Shown one piece after another: positions 1-8,912 of a DNA stretch of 64,000 bases. Source of the DNA: an uncultured Flavobacteriaceae bacterium. Its GTDB lineage: Bacteria; Bacteroidota; Bacteroidia; Flavobacteriales; Flavobacteriaceae. Under the pieces are notes generated by a model, which did not search any database, was not told where the DNA came from, and saw only the letters and a list, made by a program, of their open reading frames with translations. Both the position numbers and the translations under genes were made by a program. The stretch is from contig CALGUD010000147.1 in NCBI GenBank assembly GCA_937901915.1, forward strand, positions 62,001 through 126,000, in the 5' to 3' direction. How positions within the stretch are numbered: the stretch's first letter is position 1; every line of letters begins with the position of its first letter.

Positions 1-6
1 TCTAAA

Positions 7-342
7 CTATTTATTCAAGTCCAATTTCTCAGCAAAGTAATCACAAAAATCTTTCATGGTGGCCGTCATTTTTTCGTCTTTTGTAGCCCGGTTAAAGGTA
101 TCGGCCATTGCGGTGAGTGTTTGATGAAAAAATATTTTCATTTCATCTACCGGCATATCTTTAGTCCACAGGTCAATACGAAGAGTCTCTTTGTGCTTCG
201 GGTCCCAGATGGATAATAGTATGGCCTTGGCGTCTTCGTTCTCCACTCCTCCGTCTGCCGCTGTCCATTTTAATTTTTCGGGAACTTTGTTTTCATCCAA
301 CTCTACATTAATAACTATATCTGAAGTATGTTTTTTTGACAT
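7..342 (-). CDS. gldC: gliding motility protein GldC
   Basis: A 111-residue protein without a signal peptide, matching the small soluble GldC of flavobacterial gliding motility in size, composition and position. It contains a run reading IVINVELDENKVPEKLKW near the N-terminus and a WTKDMPVDEMK segment in the middle, as I recall for this family. In Flavobacterium johnsoniae GldC is an accessory gliding protein acting together with the lipoprotein GldB; its biochemical role is not established. Its start codon overlaps the gldB stop by one base (TAATG), so the two are translationally coupled, with gldB first. Confidence 0.9.
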   Translation of the reverse strand: MSKKHTSDIVINVELDENKVPEKLKWTAADGGVENEDAKAILLSIWDPKHKETLRIDLWTKDMPVDEMKIFFHQTLTAMADTFNRATKDEKMTATMKDFCDYFAEKLDLNK

Positions 343-1298
343 TATTTTTTGGGTTTAAATTTCGATTTATTAAAAATTTCTTCTGCAGGCATACCCAGCA
401 TTTGCTGCAAGGGCACATTATTGTTTTTCATATAAGCGCGGACTATTTGCCAACCTATGTACTGCCCCAGCCTGCCGGGGGATTCATTATCAAGCTCCAG
501 GTAAAACTTTGAATATGGCGAAGGCAGCACAAATCGTTCCTGTAATTCTAAATCGGTGGAATAAAGCAGGTCCTTTTCAACAAAATACCGCCAAATCTGA
601 CTTTCGTTTTCTTCTGCCCATGCTAATTCTTCTTCTGTATATCCTATTTTTTGAGCATCCGTTTTAGAAGGTACGAGTAAATCTTTTAGGTACAATTCCT
701 TACCATACAATATTAAATGTGATAAAAAAGTCCGCTCCTTTGTTCGCGTAATACGTCGTTTTGAGAGTTCAGCAGCAGCGTCAACAACAATCTGTCTCCT
801 TTCAAAATTCTTCCGGATGTATTTATAAATGCTTTCATAAAAATGATGCTCTACCCCAAGGTAATTATCTAACCCTACCAATAATAAACTATCTGCATAA
901 ATAATACCGTTTTTATAATCTACCTCAGTCGTAACCGTTATAATCCTTGGTTCATCAAAATCCGGGAAATAATATTTCATGCGCTGAAAAAGAGAATAAA
1001 ACTCTTCTTCTTCATCTTTAAAATCAGGGAATACTTTTAAAACCTCTTCTGAGAGTTCTTGTTGAATGGTATCCTTCATTTTAGCAATCCAGATACTATC
1101 GTGAAATTGTTCCGGAAAAAAATAAGGATATTCTGCCTTTAAAGCAGGTAGGTTTAAAACTTCCGCATTGGCGAATTTTTTATCAAACCTATCAACAACC
1201 ACTTCTACTTCTATTTTAGAAATCTCCTTTTCAATTTTGTCGTTATTACTACAACTTATTGAAAGAATGATAATAAAAAGTATTATAAATTTCTTCAT
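342..1298 (-). CDS. gldB: gliding motility lipoprotein GldB
   Basis: GldB is a lipoprotein required for gliding and T9SS-dependent movement in Flavobacteriia. The chosen start at 1298 gives a typical SPII signal peptide with lipobox SISC (lipid-modified Cys16); an in-frame start at 1322 would place eight extra residues before it and is less likely. The mature part begins with charged residues and then a VVVDRFDKKFANA motif typical of the family. The total of 318 residues is in the usual GldB range. It lies directly upstream of gldC with a one-base overlap and diverges from nadE, the common flavobacterial arrangement as I recall it. Confidence 0.9.
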   Translation of the reverse strand: MKKFIILFIIILSISCSNNDKIEKEISKIEVEVVVDRFDKKFANAEVLNLPALKAEYPYFFPEQFHDSIWIAKMKDTIQQELSEEVLKVFPDFKDEEEEFYSLFQRMKYYFPDFDEPRIITVTTEVDYKNGIIYADSLLLVGLDNYLGVEHHFYESIYKYIRKNFERRQIVVDAAAELSKRRITRTKERTFLSHLILYGKELYLKDLLVPSKTDAQKIGYTEEELAWAEENESQIWRYFVEKDLLYSTDLELQERFVLPSPYSKFYLELDNESPGRLGQYIGWQIVRAYMKNNNVPLQQMLGMPAEEIFNKSKFKPKK

Positions 1299-1418
1299 CA
1301 ATAATTTCGTATCACATCTCATCCTTTATTGTAAAATCATGGTGTTAAAATCTTAAATTAGCACGGACACAGGTTAATTTAAAAAAGTATTTAAAGTCCC
1401 TGCTAAAACGGCTAAATC

Positions 1419-1449
1419 TTTTTATAATTTTATAAAAAACCTATTTTTG
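1419..1449 (+). promoter_or_regulatory. candidate Bacteroidota promoter of nadE
   Basis: The -7 element TATTTTTG (1442-1449) fits TAnnTTTG exactly. A TTTT at 1419-1422, exactly 19 bases upstream, is a weak -33 element (3 of 4 to TTTG). Transcription would start near 1456 and leave a leader of about 40 bases before nadE. Confidence 0.4.
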
Positions 1450-1497
1450 TGTGGCAAAGTTAATTAAAACAATAAGATATAGATATAATACATTTTT

Positions 1498-2289
1498 ATG
1501 AAAACTGAAAAAGTAGTAAACCACATAGTGAATTGGTTAAAAGAATATGCGGTTAATGCCAATGTTAATGGTTTTGTTTTAGGAATTTCGGGCGGTATCG
1601 ACTCAGCAGTAACCTCAACACTGTGTGCAAAAACAGGTTTATCTACTTTATGTCTTGAAATGCCAATCCACCAGGCACCTTCTCAAGTAAGCAGGGGATT
1701 AAACCACATTGAATGGTTAAAAAACAATTTTGAAAACGTAAATATGGAAAGAGTAGACCTCACTCCTGTTTTTGACACTTTAGTAGATGCTTTTCCACCG
1801 GTTGAAAATGAAGAAGAACGTTTTATGTCCCTGGCAAATACAAGGGCTCGGTTACGAATGACATCTTTATATTATTTTGCAGCATTAAGAGGTTATTTGG
1901 TAGCAGGAACGGGCAATAAGGTAGAGGATTTTGGCGTTGGATTCTACACAAAGTACGGTGATGGGGGTGTAGATTTAAGCCCTATAGCCGATCTTTTAAA
2001 AACAGAGGTTTATGAAATAGCCAAATACCTGGGAATTAATCAGGAAATAATTAATGCTGCGCCTACGGATGGCCTTTGGGGAGATGACAGAACAGATGAA
2101 GACCAGATCGGGGCATCTTACCCGGAATTGGAGTGGGCAATGCAGATGAAAGAAGAAGGGAAAAAAGCATCCGATTTTACCGGAAGGTTGAAAGAAGTTT
2201 TTGAAATTTATATGCGGTATAATTCTGCCAATAAACATAAAATGATTCCAATACCTGTGTGTGAAATCCCATCAGATTATAAGGATTAA
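1498..2289 (+). CDS. nadE: NH3-dependent NAD+ synthetase
   Basis: NadE converts nicotinic acid adenine dinucleotide to NAD+ with ATP and ammonia, the last step of NAD synthesis. The 263 residues contain only the synthetase domain; the N-terminal nitrilase/glutaminase domain of the long form is absent, so free ammonia is the expected donor. The PP-loop ATP motif SGGIDS is at residues 31-36, and a GTGNKVED segment followed by YGDGGVDLSPIADL matches the family's active-site region. The gene stands alone, divergent from gldB; nadA and nadB, which act earlier in the pathway, are about 56 kb away in the same window. Confidence 0.95.
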   Translation: MKTEKVVNHIVNWLKEYAVNANVNGFVLGISGGIDSAVTSTLCAKTGLSTLCLEMPIHQAPSQVSRGLNHIEWLKNNFENVNMERVDLTPVFDTLVDAFPPVENEEERFMSLANTRARLRMTSLYYFAALRGYLVAGTGNKVEDFGVGFYTKYGDGGVDLSPIADLLKTEVYEIAKYLGINQEIINAAPTDGLWGDDRTDEDQIGASYPELEWAMQMKEEGKKASDFTGRLKEVFEIYMRYNSANKHKMIPIPVCEIPSDYKD

Positions 2290-2290
2290 T

Positions 2291-2311
2291 AAACTTTTTA
2301 TAAAGTTTTTT
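2291..2311 (+). terminator. possible weak terminator after nadE
   Basis: An AT-rich hairpin AAACTTT (2291-2297) / AAAGTTT (2302-2308) with a short loop and T-tract begins two bases after the nadE stop codon. The stem is weak. Confidence 0.35.
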
Positions 2312-2464
2312 CGTAAATTTTGATTAAGATATTTTTTTGCTTACTTTTAACGTCCCCTAAACCCTCAAAAACTCTTAAAGAACACCTTAGGCAAGTGTAA
2401 ATAGCATAACTTTTTGAAGGTTTAATAAAGTTTTTATTAATTATTTATTAAACAAACTATCATT

Positions 2465-3094
2465 ATGATCAAAGTTTTAGTAGCGGACAATCACCCTATT
2501 GTCAGAGCTGGCTTAAATTCTGTCATTAAAAGTTCTAAAACCGCTGATGTAATAGGCAACGTCAGTACAACGGGCGAACTTTTTGATTTTCTTTCTAAAG
2601 AAAAAGTTGACATTATTTTATTGGAAATGGATATTCCGGAAATAAACGGAATTACCGCCTTAAGAAAACTCAAGAAAGACTTTCCTGACGTTAAAGTATT
2701 AATTTTTAGTGGACAGCCGGAAGACGTTTATGCTTTAAGTACACTTAGAGCAGGCGCATCAGGTTATTTGTCAAAAAATGCTGATATATCACTCATTAGT
2801 GAAGCTATATCTAAGATCATTGAAGGTGGTATGTTTATCACCAACGAACTGGCTCAAAGATTAGCTTTTGATGAAAGCACTAAAAAACCAAGACGTTTTT
2901 TCAGAAAACTTTCTACCAGAGAAATTGAAGTTCTAAAACTTCTTGCTGCAGGCAAAAGAAATAAGCACGTAGCAGAAGAATTAGGCTTAAATGAAAAAAC
3001 TGTAAGTACGTACAAAGCGAGGTTAATGAAAAAACTTAACGTCGATAATTTTGTGGATATGCTACAGCAGGCAAAAGCACTGGAGTTGTTTTAG
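2465..3094 (+). CDS. LuxR/NarL-type response regulator with atypical receiver
   Basis: A 209-residue protein with an N-terminal receiver domain (about 1-120) and a C-terminal LuxR-type HTH (about 145-205, with LSTREIEVLKLLAAG and KTVSTYKARLMKKL). The receiver keeps Asp8, Ser82 and Lys104, but the phospho-acceptor position reads LLEMDIP, with Glu54 instead of Asp, and the second residue of the acidic pair is Asn9. In other regulators Asp-to-Glu substitutions can mimic the phosphorylated state, so this one may act without phosphorylation; that is inference. The gene ends four bases inside the convergent dnaG gene. No histidine kinase is directly adjacent; the nearest is the TPR kinase beyond dnaG. 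Confidence 0.88.
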   Translation: MIKVLVADNHPIVRAGLNSVIKSSKTADVIGNVSTTGELFDFLSKEKVDIILLEMDIPEINGITALRKLKKDFPDVKVLIFSGQPEDVYALSTLRAGASGYLSKNADISLISEAISKIIEGGMFITNELAQRLAFDESTKKPRRFFRKLSTREIEVLKLLAAGKRNKHVAEELGLNEKTVSTYKARLMKKLNVDNFVDMLQQAKALELF

Positions 3095-5052
3095 TTAACT
3101 ACTCTTTTAAGCTTTTCTGCCAATAATTTTTTAAGAAGATGATAATTCTTGATTTCTTCCAGGATCTCAAGGTTATCATCTTTTTTTTCTAATGTTTGCT
3201 GCTGTAATTCATTTACCCGCTTTCCAATTAAATAACACCTGAAATTTAAAATCGTTTCATTGACCAAAGGGGAAATTACATTTTCCTTTTGTTTTACAAA
3301 TATATTCTTTCGCTCCCAGTCATGTAGCCTGTACTTTTCTTCATCCATTAAAATAGATGTAATTTCATTGGCTATATCAGGTTCGGCTTCATTCACAAAT
3401 GCTTCAATAGAAAAATCCGTTTCCTCATTCAACTTCACGATAAGCTCTGAATATATTTTCCTGAAAACCAGGTTAGAGAGTTCAACTTCGTCCTGTTGAA
3501 GGTCGAGGTATATTTTCTCAAAAACTTTAGCTTTATACACCTCAGGCTCCAGGATCAATTCTTCTTTATCATCTTTTTTCAGGACCAGATCCTGAAATTC
3601 TTCAGTGTTATTGCCATATAGCAATAACAGCTGAATTATTTTCCTTTCAAGTTCCTCCAGCTCGTCGACCTTATGAAAACGCTCGTTGTCATTCCGTACT
3701 ACTTCAAAAGCCTTTTGGTTTTGCTTTTGTGCCTTACCGGCTTCCTGCAATTCTTTTTTACCAATTTGCGCCAGGGTGTTGAACAATACTTCTTCGGAAA
3801 TATCCATTATTCTTGAACATTCCTGTATATACACTTCACGCTGTATCCTATCCGGTATTTTTGAAATACTGTTTATTATCTCGCGAATGGTATCCGCTTT
3901 TTTTATAGGGTCATTTTGAGATTCACGAACTAAAAGAGATGCTTTAAACTGTATGAAATCCTTTGCGTTTTCCTGGAGGTATAGCACCAGGTCTTCATAT
4001 GCGTTCTTCCTGGCAAAGCTATCAGGGTCTTCGCCTTCGGGAAAAGTACATACTTTTACGTTCATTCCCTGTTCCAGAATGAGGTCGATACCCCTCAATG
4101 ATGCCCTTAGCCCTGCTGCATCACCATCAAAAAGTACTGTTATGTTTTTAGTAAGCCTGTTTATAAGCCGTATTTGTTCAGGAGTAAGAGCAGTACCACT
4201 GGAGGCAACTACATTTTCGATGCCTGTCTGGTTAAATTGTATTACATCCGTATACCCTTCTACCAGGTAACAATTGTCTTCTTTTGCAATACTTTGTTTA
4301 GCCTGAAAAATACCATACAGCACTTTACTTTTATGGTAGATGTCACTTTCGGGGGAATTAAGGTATTTAGCTGCTTTTTTGTCGGAAGTCAATATTCTAC
4401 CTCCAAACCCCAAAACACGTCCGCTCATTGAGTGTATAGGGAACATGACCCTTCCCTTAAACCTGTCGAACTTTTTATTCTCCTTAACTATTGTGAGGCC
4501 TGTTTTTTCTAAGAATTCGAGCTGGTATCCCTTATTCATGGCTTCATTGGTAAAAGCTTCCCATTCATCAAGGGAATATCCCAATTTAAACTTTTTAATG
4601 GTCTCGTCGGTAAAGCCCCGTTCCTTAAAATATGTTAAACCAATTGCTTTTCCCTGTTCCAGGTTCCAAAGTACATCCTGGAAATACTGCTGCGCATATT
4701 GAGATACCAGGTAAAGGCTTTCCCTTTCGTTGGCCTGCTCCTTTTCTTCGCCGCTTTGTTTGGTTTCTTCTACTTCAATATTGTATTTGCGCGCAAGATA
4801 TTTTATGGCTTCGGGGTATGTAAAATGCTCATGCTCCATTAAAAAGGCCACAACATTCCCCCCTTTTCCGCTACTAAAGTCCTTCCATATTTGTTTTACG
4901 GGAGACACCATAAAACTGGGAGAACGTTCATCGGTAAACGGACTCAGTCCTTTAAAGTTGGATCCCGATTTTTTTAACTGTACAAAATCGCCGATCACCT
5001 CCTCTACCCGGGATGCTTCAAATACTTTATCTATGGTTTGTTTTGATATCAA
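3091..5052 (-). CDS. dnaG: DNA primase
   Basis: DnaG makes RNA primers at the replication fork and binds the replicative helicase. The 653 residues show the N-terminal CHC2-type domain (about 1-100), the catalytic core with the Toprim motifs EGYTDV and DGDAAG, and a helical C-terminal helicase-binding region. The zinc ligands of the N-terminal domain are absent: positions corresponding to E. coli Cys40, His43, Cys61 and Cys64 are Ser37, Thr40, Asp58 and Ser61, although the surrounding fold sequence (SPSFMVSP, GGNVVAFLMEHE) is conserved. I recall similar zinc-less sequences in other flavobacterial primases, so this is probably a lineage trait and not a defect. The gene converges on the preceding response regulator with a four-base overlap. 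Confidence 0.95.
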   Translation of the reverse strand: MISKQTIDKVFEASRVEEVIGDFVQLKKSGSNFKGLSPFTDERSPSFMVSPVKQIWKDFSSGKGGNVVAFLMEHEHFTYPEAIKYLARKYNIEVEETKQSGEEKEQANERESLYLVSQYAQQYFQDVLWNLEQGKAIGLTYFKERGFTDETIKKFKLGYSLDEWEAFTNEAMNKGYQLEFLEKTGLTIVKENKKFDRFKGRVMFPIHSMSGRVLGFGGRILTSDKKAAKYLNSPESDIYHKSKVLYGIFQAKQSIAKEDNCYLVEGYTDVIQFNQTGIENVVASSGTALTPEQIRLINRLTKNITVLFDGDAAGLRASLRGIDLILEQGMNVKVCTFPEGEDPDSFARKNAYEDLVLYLQENAKDFIQFKASLLVRESQNDPIKKADTIREIINSISKIPDRIQREVYIQECSRIMDISEEVLFNTLAQIGKKELQEAGKAQKQNQKAFEVVRNDNERFHKVDELEELERKIIQLLLLYGNNTEEFQDLVLKKDDKEELILEPEVYKAKVFEKIYLDLQQDEVELSNLVFRKIYSELIVKLNEETDFSIEAFVNEAEPDIANEITSILMDEEKYRLHDWERKNIFVKQKENVISPLVNETILNFRCYLIGKRVNELQQQTLEKKDDNLEILEEIKNYHLLKKLLAEKLKRVVN

Positions 5053-5126
5053 TTTATTAAGTAAAAGAGGGTTAAAATAGTGTATTATTTTATATAACTT
5101 GCACTTTTATGGTAAAGATACTATAG

Positions 5127-7154
5127 ATGACAAAAATAGAAAAGTTTAAAAACAATAGTACTTATTTAGCATTTATTGTATTACTTTTTTGTTCGACAAA
5201 AACCGGATGGTCTCAAGATAAAATAATCTATGAAAATCCGCTTCTTCAACAACAGACTCCCCATGAGGACAAAGTTAATTTTACAGCTTTTGGAAATGTT
5301 TTTGACTCTCCAGATCCGGGATTATTTTCTTCTTTAAGAAACGCAAAAGATCCAACTACCAGAATAATGGTTCTGGAAAAAATTGCAGATTATCATTTTT
5401 ATAAAGGAGAAACAGACTCCATACTATTTTATGGAGATCTTATTTTAAAAACAATCAATGAGCATAAGCAAAAATTAAAGACAATAAATAAAAATCTTTC
5501 GTCAGCTCATAAAATTATGACCGAAGGTTATATTTTAAACGGGCTATATGAAAACGCAATTAAATATAGTTTAGAGGGTATATCCGCAGCAGAAAACATA
5601 CCGGACTCCACAGAAATAAATTATCATCGATCTAATCTGGCGAGAGCTAACCATCTAAAAGGTGATTATTTAAAAGCATTGGGACTTTACAATGAGTGCC
5701 TTAAATCAAAAGTAAATTCAAACACTTTATTATTGAAATTGTATAGAGAAATAGCTAACACTTATCTCGCATTAGCCAATAATGATCTCGCTAGGGCATT
5801 TTATTTTAAAGCTTCTGATCTGGCCACTGAATTAGAAGATATAAAGGCCAAGCTTCAAATTGATATGGGGTTGGGTATTATTGAAAAAAATGAAGGAAAT
5901 TCTCAAATTGCTATTCAATATTTTGATCATATTAAAAATTCAGCACTCGACAACGGCCTTTATGATTTACATATTGATGCCCAAAATCAAATTGGCAATA
6001 TCTGGTACAATGAAGGACACTATGAGCAGGCACAAATGGCCTTAAGTATGACTTATATCAATGCCATTAGATGGAATAAGCTGGAACAGCAAAAAAGGCT
6101 TCTTAATAATTTACGTTTTATTTTTGTGAAACAAGGTGATTATGAGAATGCTTATAATATTATGACACAATATTTAGATGTTAGTAATAATATTGCCGAC
6201 AATCAAAATGAAAAAGAGATAAAGGAACTGGAAATTAAGTATGAGACACTTCAAAAAGAAAACAAAATAACCACCTTAGAAAATGAACAATTAACAAAAG
6301 ATAATATTATAAGCAAACAAAAAATTACCCGGAATGTTATTCTTATAGCATTTGTGATTATACTGATTCCTATCATTGCTTTGTTATATGTTTATTATCA
6401 AAAAATGATGGCTCAAAATAAGTTAAATAAGCAACAGGAGGAAATAAGCAAACAAAAGATCTCATCATTACTGAAGCAGCAGGAACTTAAACTGATAAAA
6501 GCATCTATGAAAGGGCAAAATAAAGAACGAACCCGCATAGCACGTGAGTTACATGATAGTATTGGCGGAAATATGGCAAGTATAAAATTATCTCTTTCGA
6601 ATCTGGATAAGAAAAATGACCTGTATGGTAAATTGACACTGCAAATTGATGAAACTTACCAGATGATCCGGGATTTATCTCATAACCTTATCCCTAAAAA
6701 ATTTTCACAGAATGCTTTCTCAGCATTAATTACTGAATATATGGAGGCGATCCATAAAAATAACGGAATTCAAACTTCATTCAGGTCATATCCCGAAAAA
6801 AGAGTAAACACAATTGATGAGAGTTTACAGGTAGAACTATATAAAATTCTGCAAGAGCTTACCACAAATACACTAAAGCATGCCAATGCCACTTTAATTG
6901 ATGTTGAAATCAACATTTATGAGGATGAATTAAAACTCATTTTTGAAGATAATGGTATGGGATTTGAAAAATATAAAAAGGGAAGCAAAGGAATCGGGCT
7001 ATCTAATATTTATGCCCGAATTACAGAATTAAATGGTGAAGTTCATATTGACTCTAAAATTAAAAGGGGAACTATCGTTATTATTGACGTTCCCCTGAAA
7101 AATAAAGATGAATTTTACAAATCAAAACGCATCCCTAACGAAATATTGTTCTGA
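5127..7154 (+). CDS. TPR-containing sensor histidine kinase (HisKA_3 type)
   Basis: A 675-residue membrane kinase. The N-terminus carries a signal peptide (about 1-30), then an extracytoplasmic TPR-like helical region to about 350, a coiled coil, and one membrane span at about 402-424 (VILIAFVIILIPIIALLYVYY). The cytoplasmic part has a HisKA_3 dimerisation domain with phospho-acceptor His476 in RELHDSIGG and an HATPase domain with N box QELTTNTLKHA, G1 FEDNGMGF and G2 GIGLSNI. Such kinases phosphorylate NarL/LuxR-type regulators. No regulator is adjacent on the same strand; the one before dnaG is closest. Its last 40 bases overlap the convergent outer-membrane protein gene. The signal is unknown. 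Confidence 0.9.
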   Translation: MTKIEKFKNNSTYLAFIVLLFCSTKTGWSQDKIIYENPLLQQQTPHEDKVNFTAFGNVFDSPDPGLFSSLRNAKDPTTRIMVLEKIADYHFYKGETDSILFYGDLILKTINEHKQKLKTINKNLSSAHKIMTEGYILNGLYENAIKYSLEGISAAENIPDSTEINYHRSNLARANHLKGDYLKALGLYNECLKSKVNSNTLLLKLYREIANTYLALANNDLARAFYFKASDLATELEDIKAKLQIDMGLGIIEKNEGNSQIAIQYFDHIKNSALDNGLYDLHIDAQNQIGNIWYNEGHYEQAQMALSMTYINAIRWNKLEQQKRLLNNLRFIFVKQGDYENAYNIMTQYLDVSNNIADNQNEKEIKELEIKYETLQKENKITTLENEQLTKDNIISKQKITRNVILIAFVIILIPIIALLYVYYQKMMAQNKLNKQQEEISKQKISSLLKQQELKLIKASMKGQNKERTRIARELHDSIGGNMASIKLSLSNLDKKNDLYGKLTLQIDETYQMIRDLSHNLIPKKFSQNAFSALITEYMEAIHKNNGIQTSFRSYPEKRVNTIDESLQVELYKILQELTTNTLKHANATLIDVEINIYEDELKLIFEDNGMGFEKYKKGSKGIGLSNIYARITELNGEVHIDSKIKRGTIVIIDVPLKNKDEFYKSKRIPNEILF

Positions 7155-8179
7155 TTGACCGTGGCATCTTTAAAAATGGGGTTTAAGTCATATTTAAGAT
7201 AGATAGAACCGTCTTTAATCCCCATATAAGCAGCCAAACCATATATAAAATTATTTGTATTGTAATCACTTTTTATTTTTTGTTTTACGGCATCACCGTC
7301 TTGATCAAATTTTAATTTCTGGCGTGCACCCATGTTAAACCCGGCATACCCACCCAAACCGATTTTAAATTTATTTTTAGTAGAATACCTGAAATGGTCT
7401 TTCTTCTCAATTTTATCAGAAGGGCCAAATTCAAAAAATACAGGGAATACCAGATTGTCCATTCGAAATTTAGATTTATCCAAATTTTCAGGGAATTCCT
7501 CCAGGACTGTTTGGTTTCCGTTTTCAACAAAGTACATGTTATTTTTAGGTTTCAATCCATTAAACTGAAATGATAAACCATACCTGAAACGCACAATGTT
7601 GCTCTCTTTAAATACTCTTGTAGACCATAATAATCCTATTTCAAAAAAACGGCTGCCTCCTATTTTATAGGGGGTGTCATCAAAAGATTGTCCTTCTGTA
7701 ATTGTATTATTAAGCCCCAATGCGAAAAATAAGTTAGAATGAGTCCTTTTATCGAATTTCGGCTTTTTATCTTTTTTTTGATGATCAATGCCAAGCAAGT
7801 TATTAAAGTAGGACTCAAAAATTTCTTCTGACTCATAAAGATCATAATCTTCACCCCTTTGTACCAGTTCAATCCTGTTATCTACAATGGAAGTTTTATT
7901 TTCAATATTCAAAGCGGCCTGTTTAGCAGCTTCTTCCTTTTGGTTTTGTGCTTCCGCAGCAGAGATTTCCCCTTTGTCTTCCTTATCAATAATGTGCTTT
8001 ACAACTTTTTTTAATTTTTCCTTCTCATTTTTTATAATCTGTTCTTTTTCTTCATTGAATTGTTCAATTTTATAGGTTATACTTTCTATTTTTAAAGAGT
8101 CCCGGACGTTTTGTCCTTTTAACAATTGGGTGCTGAACATGAGCACCAACATACCTGTGAATGCAGTAATTTTAAACAT
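7115..8179 (-). CDS. predicted outer-membrane beta-barrel protein with coiled-coil N-terminus
   Basis: The start at 8179 gives a clear signal peptide (MFKITAFTGMLVLMFSTQLLKGQ); the upstream in-frame start at 8227 would overlap the preceding gene and hide it. The mature protein begins with a Lys/Glu-rich coiled coil (about 25-110) and continues into alternating-hydrophobic strands with Gly/aromatic residues typical of outer-membrane barrels (for example RFRYGLSFQFNG, IYGLAAYMG), ending in LGMRFDL. It is last in a sigma factor, anti-sigma factor, barrel order and is probably the surface output of that group. No specific family was recognised. The 3' end overlaps the histidine kinase on the other strand by 40 bases. 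Confidence 0.75.
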   Translation of the reverse strand: MFKITAFTGMLVLMFSTQLLKGQNVRDSLKIESITYKIEQFNEEKEQIIKNEKEKLKKVVKHIIDKEDKGEISAAEAQNQKEEAAKQAALNIENKTSIVDNRIELVQRGEDYDLYESEEIFESYFNNLLGIDHQKKDKKPKFDKRTHSNLFFALGLNNTITEGQSFDDTPYKIGGSRFFEIGLLWSTRVFKESNIVRFRYGLSFQFNGLKPKNNMYFVENGNQTVLEEFPENLDKSKFRMDNLVFPVFFEFGPSDKIEKKDHFRYSTKNKFKIGLGGYAGFNMGARQKLKFDQDGDAVKQKIKSDYNTNNFIYGLAAYMGIKDGSIYLKYDLNPIFKDATVNQNNISLGMRFDL

Positions 8180-8210
8180 GATGATTTGATTTATGATTGA
8201 TGAATAAACT

Positions 8211-8912
8211 CTAGTTGCGGTCGGCAACAGCTGTTTTTACTACTATGAAACCGTCTTGCAAGGCTTCAAATATTTTATCTCTGAATGATTTATCTAATTC
8301 GTTTTCAACTTCGTTCAATAAGGCCATAGCATCTACTTTTCCTGTTGAATCCTTAAAGGTGCGCTCTAAAGCCAATTCTCTCTGAGCCTGGATAAGTAAA
8401 GAATCTACCATGGCTTCTGTAATTTCCTTACCTGAGTTTTGCAGGGTTTCGAGATATGAAACTACCTTGGTTACTTTTTTGTCCTCAGCAGTTTCAACTA
8501 TAACCTCTTCTGGTATTTCGATCTCCTTTTCAATTTTATGTGTAGCAGTGACTGCATTACTTAATTCAGGAATAATTTTCTTTTCTTCCATTTGGCGTAA
8601 TGGTTTCTGTACTTCATTAACAATAACATCTTCTTTTATTTCCTGTGAAGGTTTTGGTTGAATTACTTCCTGTTTTTCCTTTTTCGTATTAACCACAGCG
8701 GGTTTTTGCAGTTCCTTTTTATTTTCATTCATAAAAACCCCTGCAGAAATTAAAATAATAACTGCTGCAGCCACAGAGTACCATGTTCGTCTTTTTTTTG
8801 CTTTACTCTGCGGTAACTGTGAATTGAGTTTTTCCCATGCTTTATCAGAGGGAACTATTTCCCGTTCCCTCAGCTTACGCTGTATGTCTTTTTCAAAATC
8901 AGATAGTGCCAT
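8211..8912 (-). CDS. putative membrane-anchored anti-sigma factor
   Basis: A 233-residue protein with a soluble N-terminal segment (FEKDIQRKLREREIVPSDKAWEKL), one membrane span at about 45-62 (WYSVAAAVIILISAGVFM), and a low-complexity Lys/Glu/Pro-rich region followed by a helical tail. The layout of short cytoplasmic domain, single span and extracytoplasmic tail, together with a 14-base overlap with the ECF sigma factor gene before it, suggests an anti-sigma factor. The sequence itself lacks a hallmark that I can name, so the call rests mainly on topology and context. Confidence 0.65.
   Translation of the reverse strand: MALSDFEKDIQRKLREREIVPSDKAWEKLNSQLPQSKAKKRRTWYSVAAAVIILISAGVFMNENKKELQKPAVVNTKKEKQEVIQPKPSQEIKEDVIVNEVQKPLRQMEEKKIIPELSNAVTATHKIEKEIEIPEEVIVETAEDKKVTKVVSYLETLQNSGKEITEAMVDSLLIQAQRELALERTFKDSTGKVDAMALLNEVENELDKSFRDKIFEALQDGFIVVKTAVADRN

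Noticed and set aside
1168..1356. A 62-codon frame opposite the start of gldB
   Set aside because: It is antisense to the gldB signal peptide region and has no supporting features.
3260..5080. Several open frames opposite dnaG
   Set aside because: They are shadows of dnaG on the other strand, overlapping each other and lacking any family signature.
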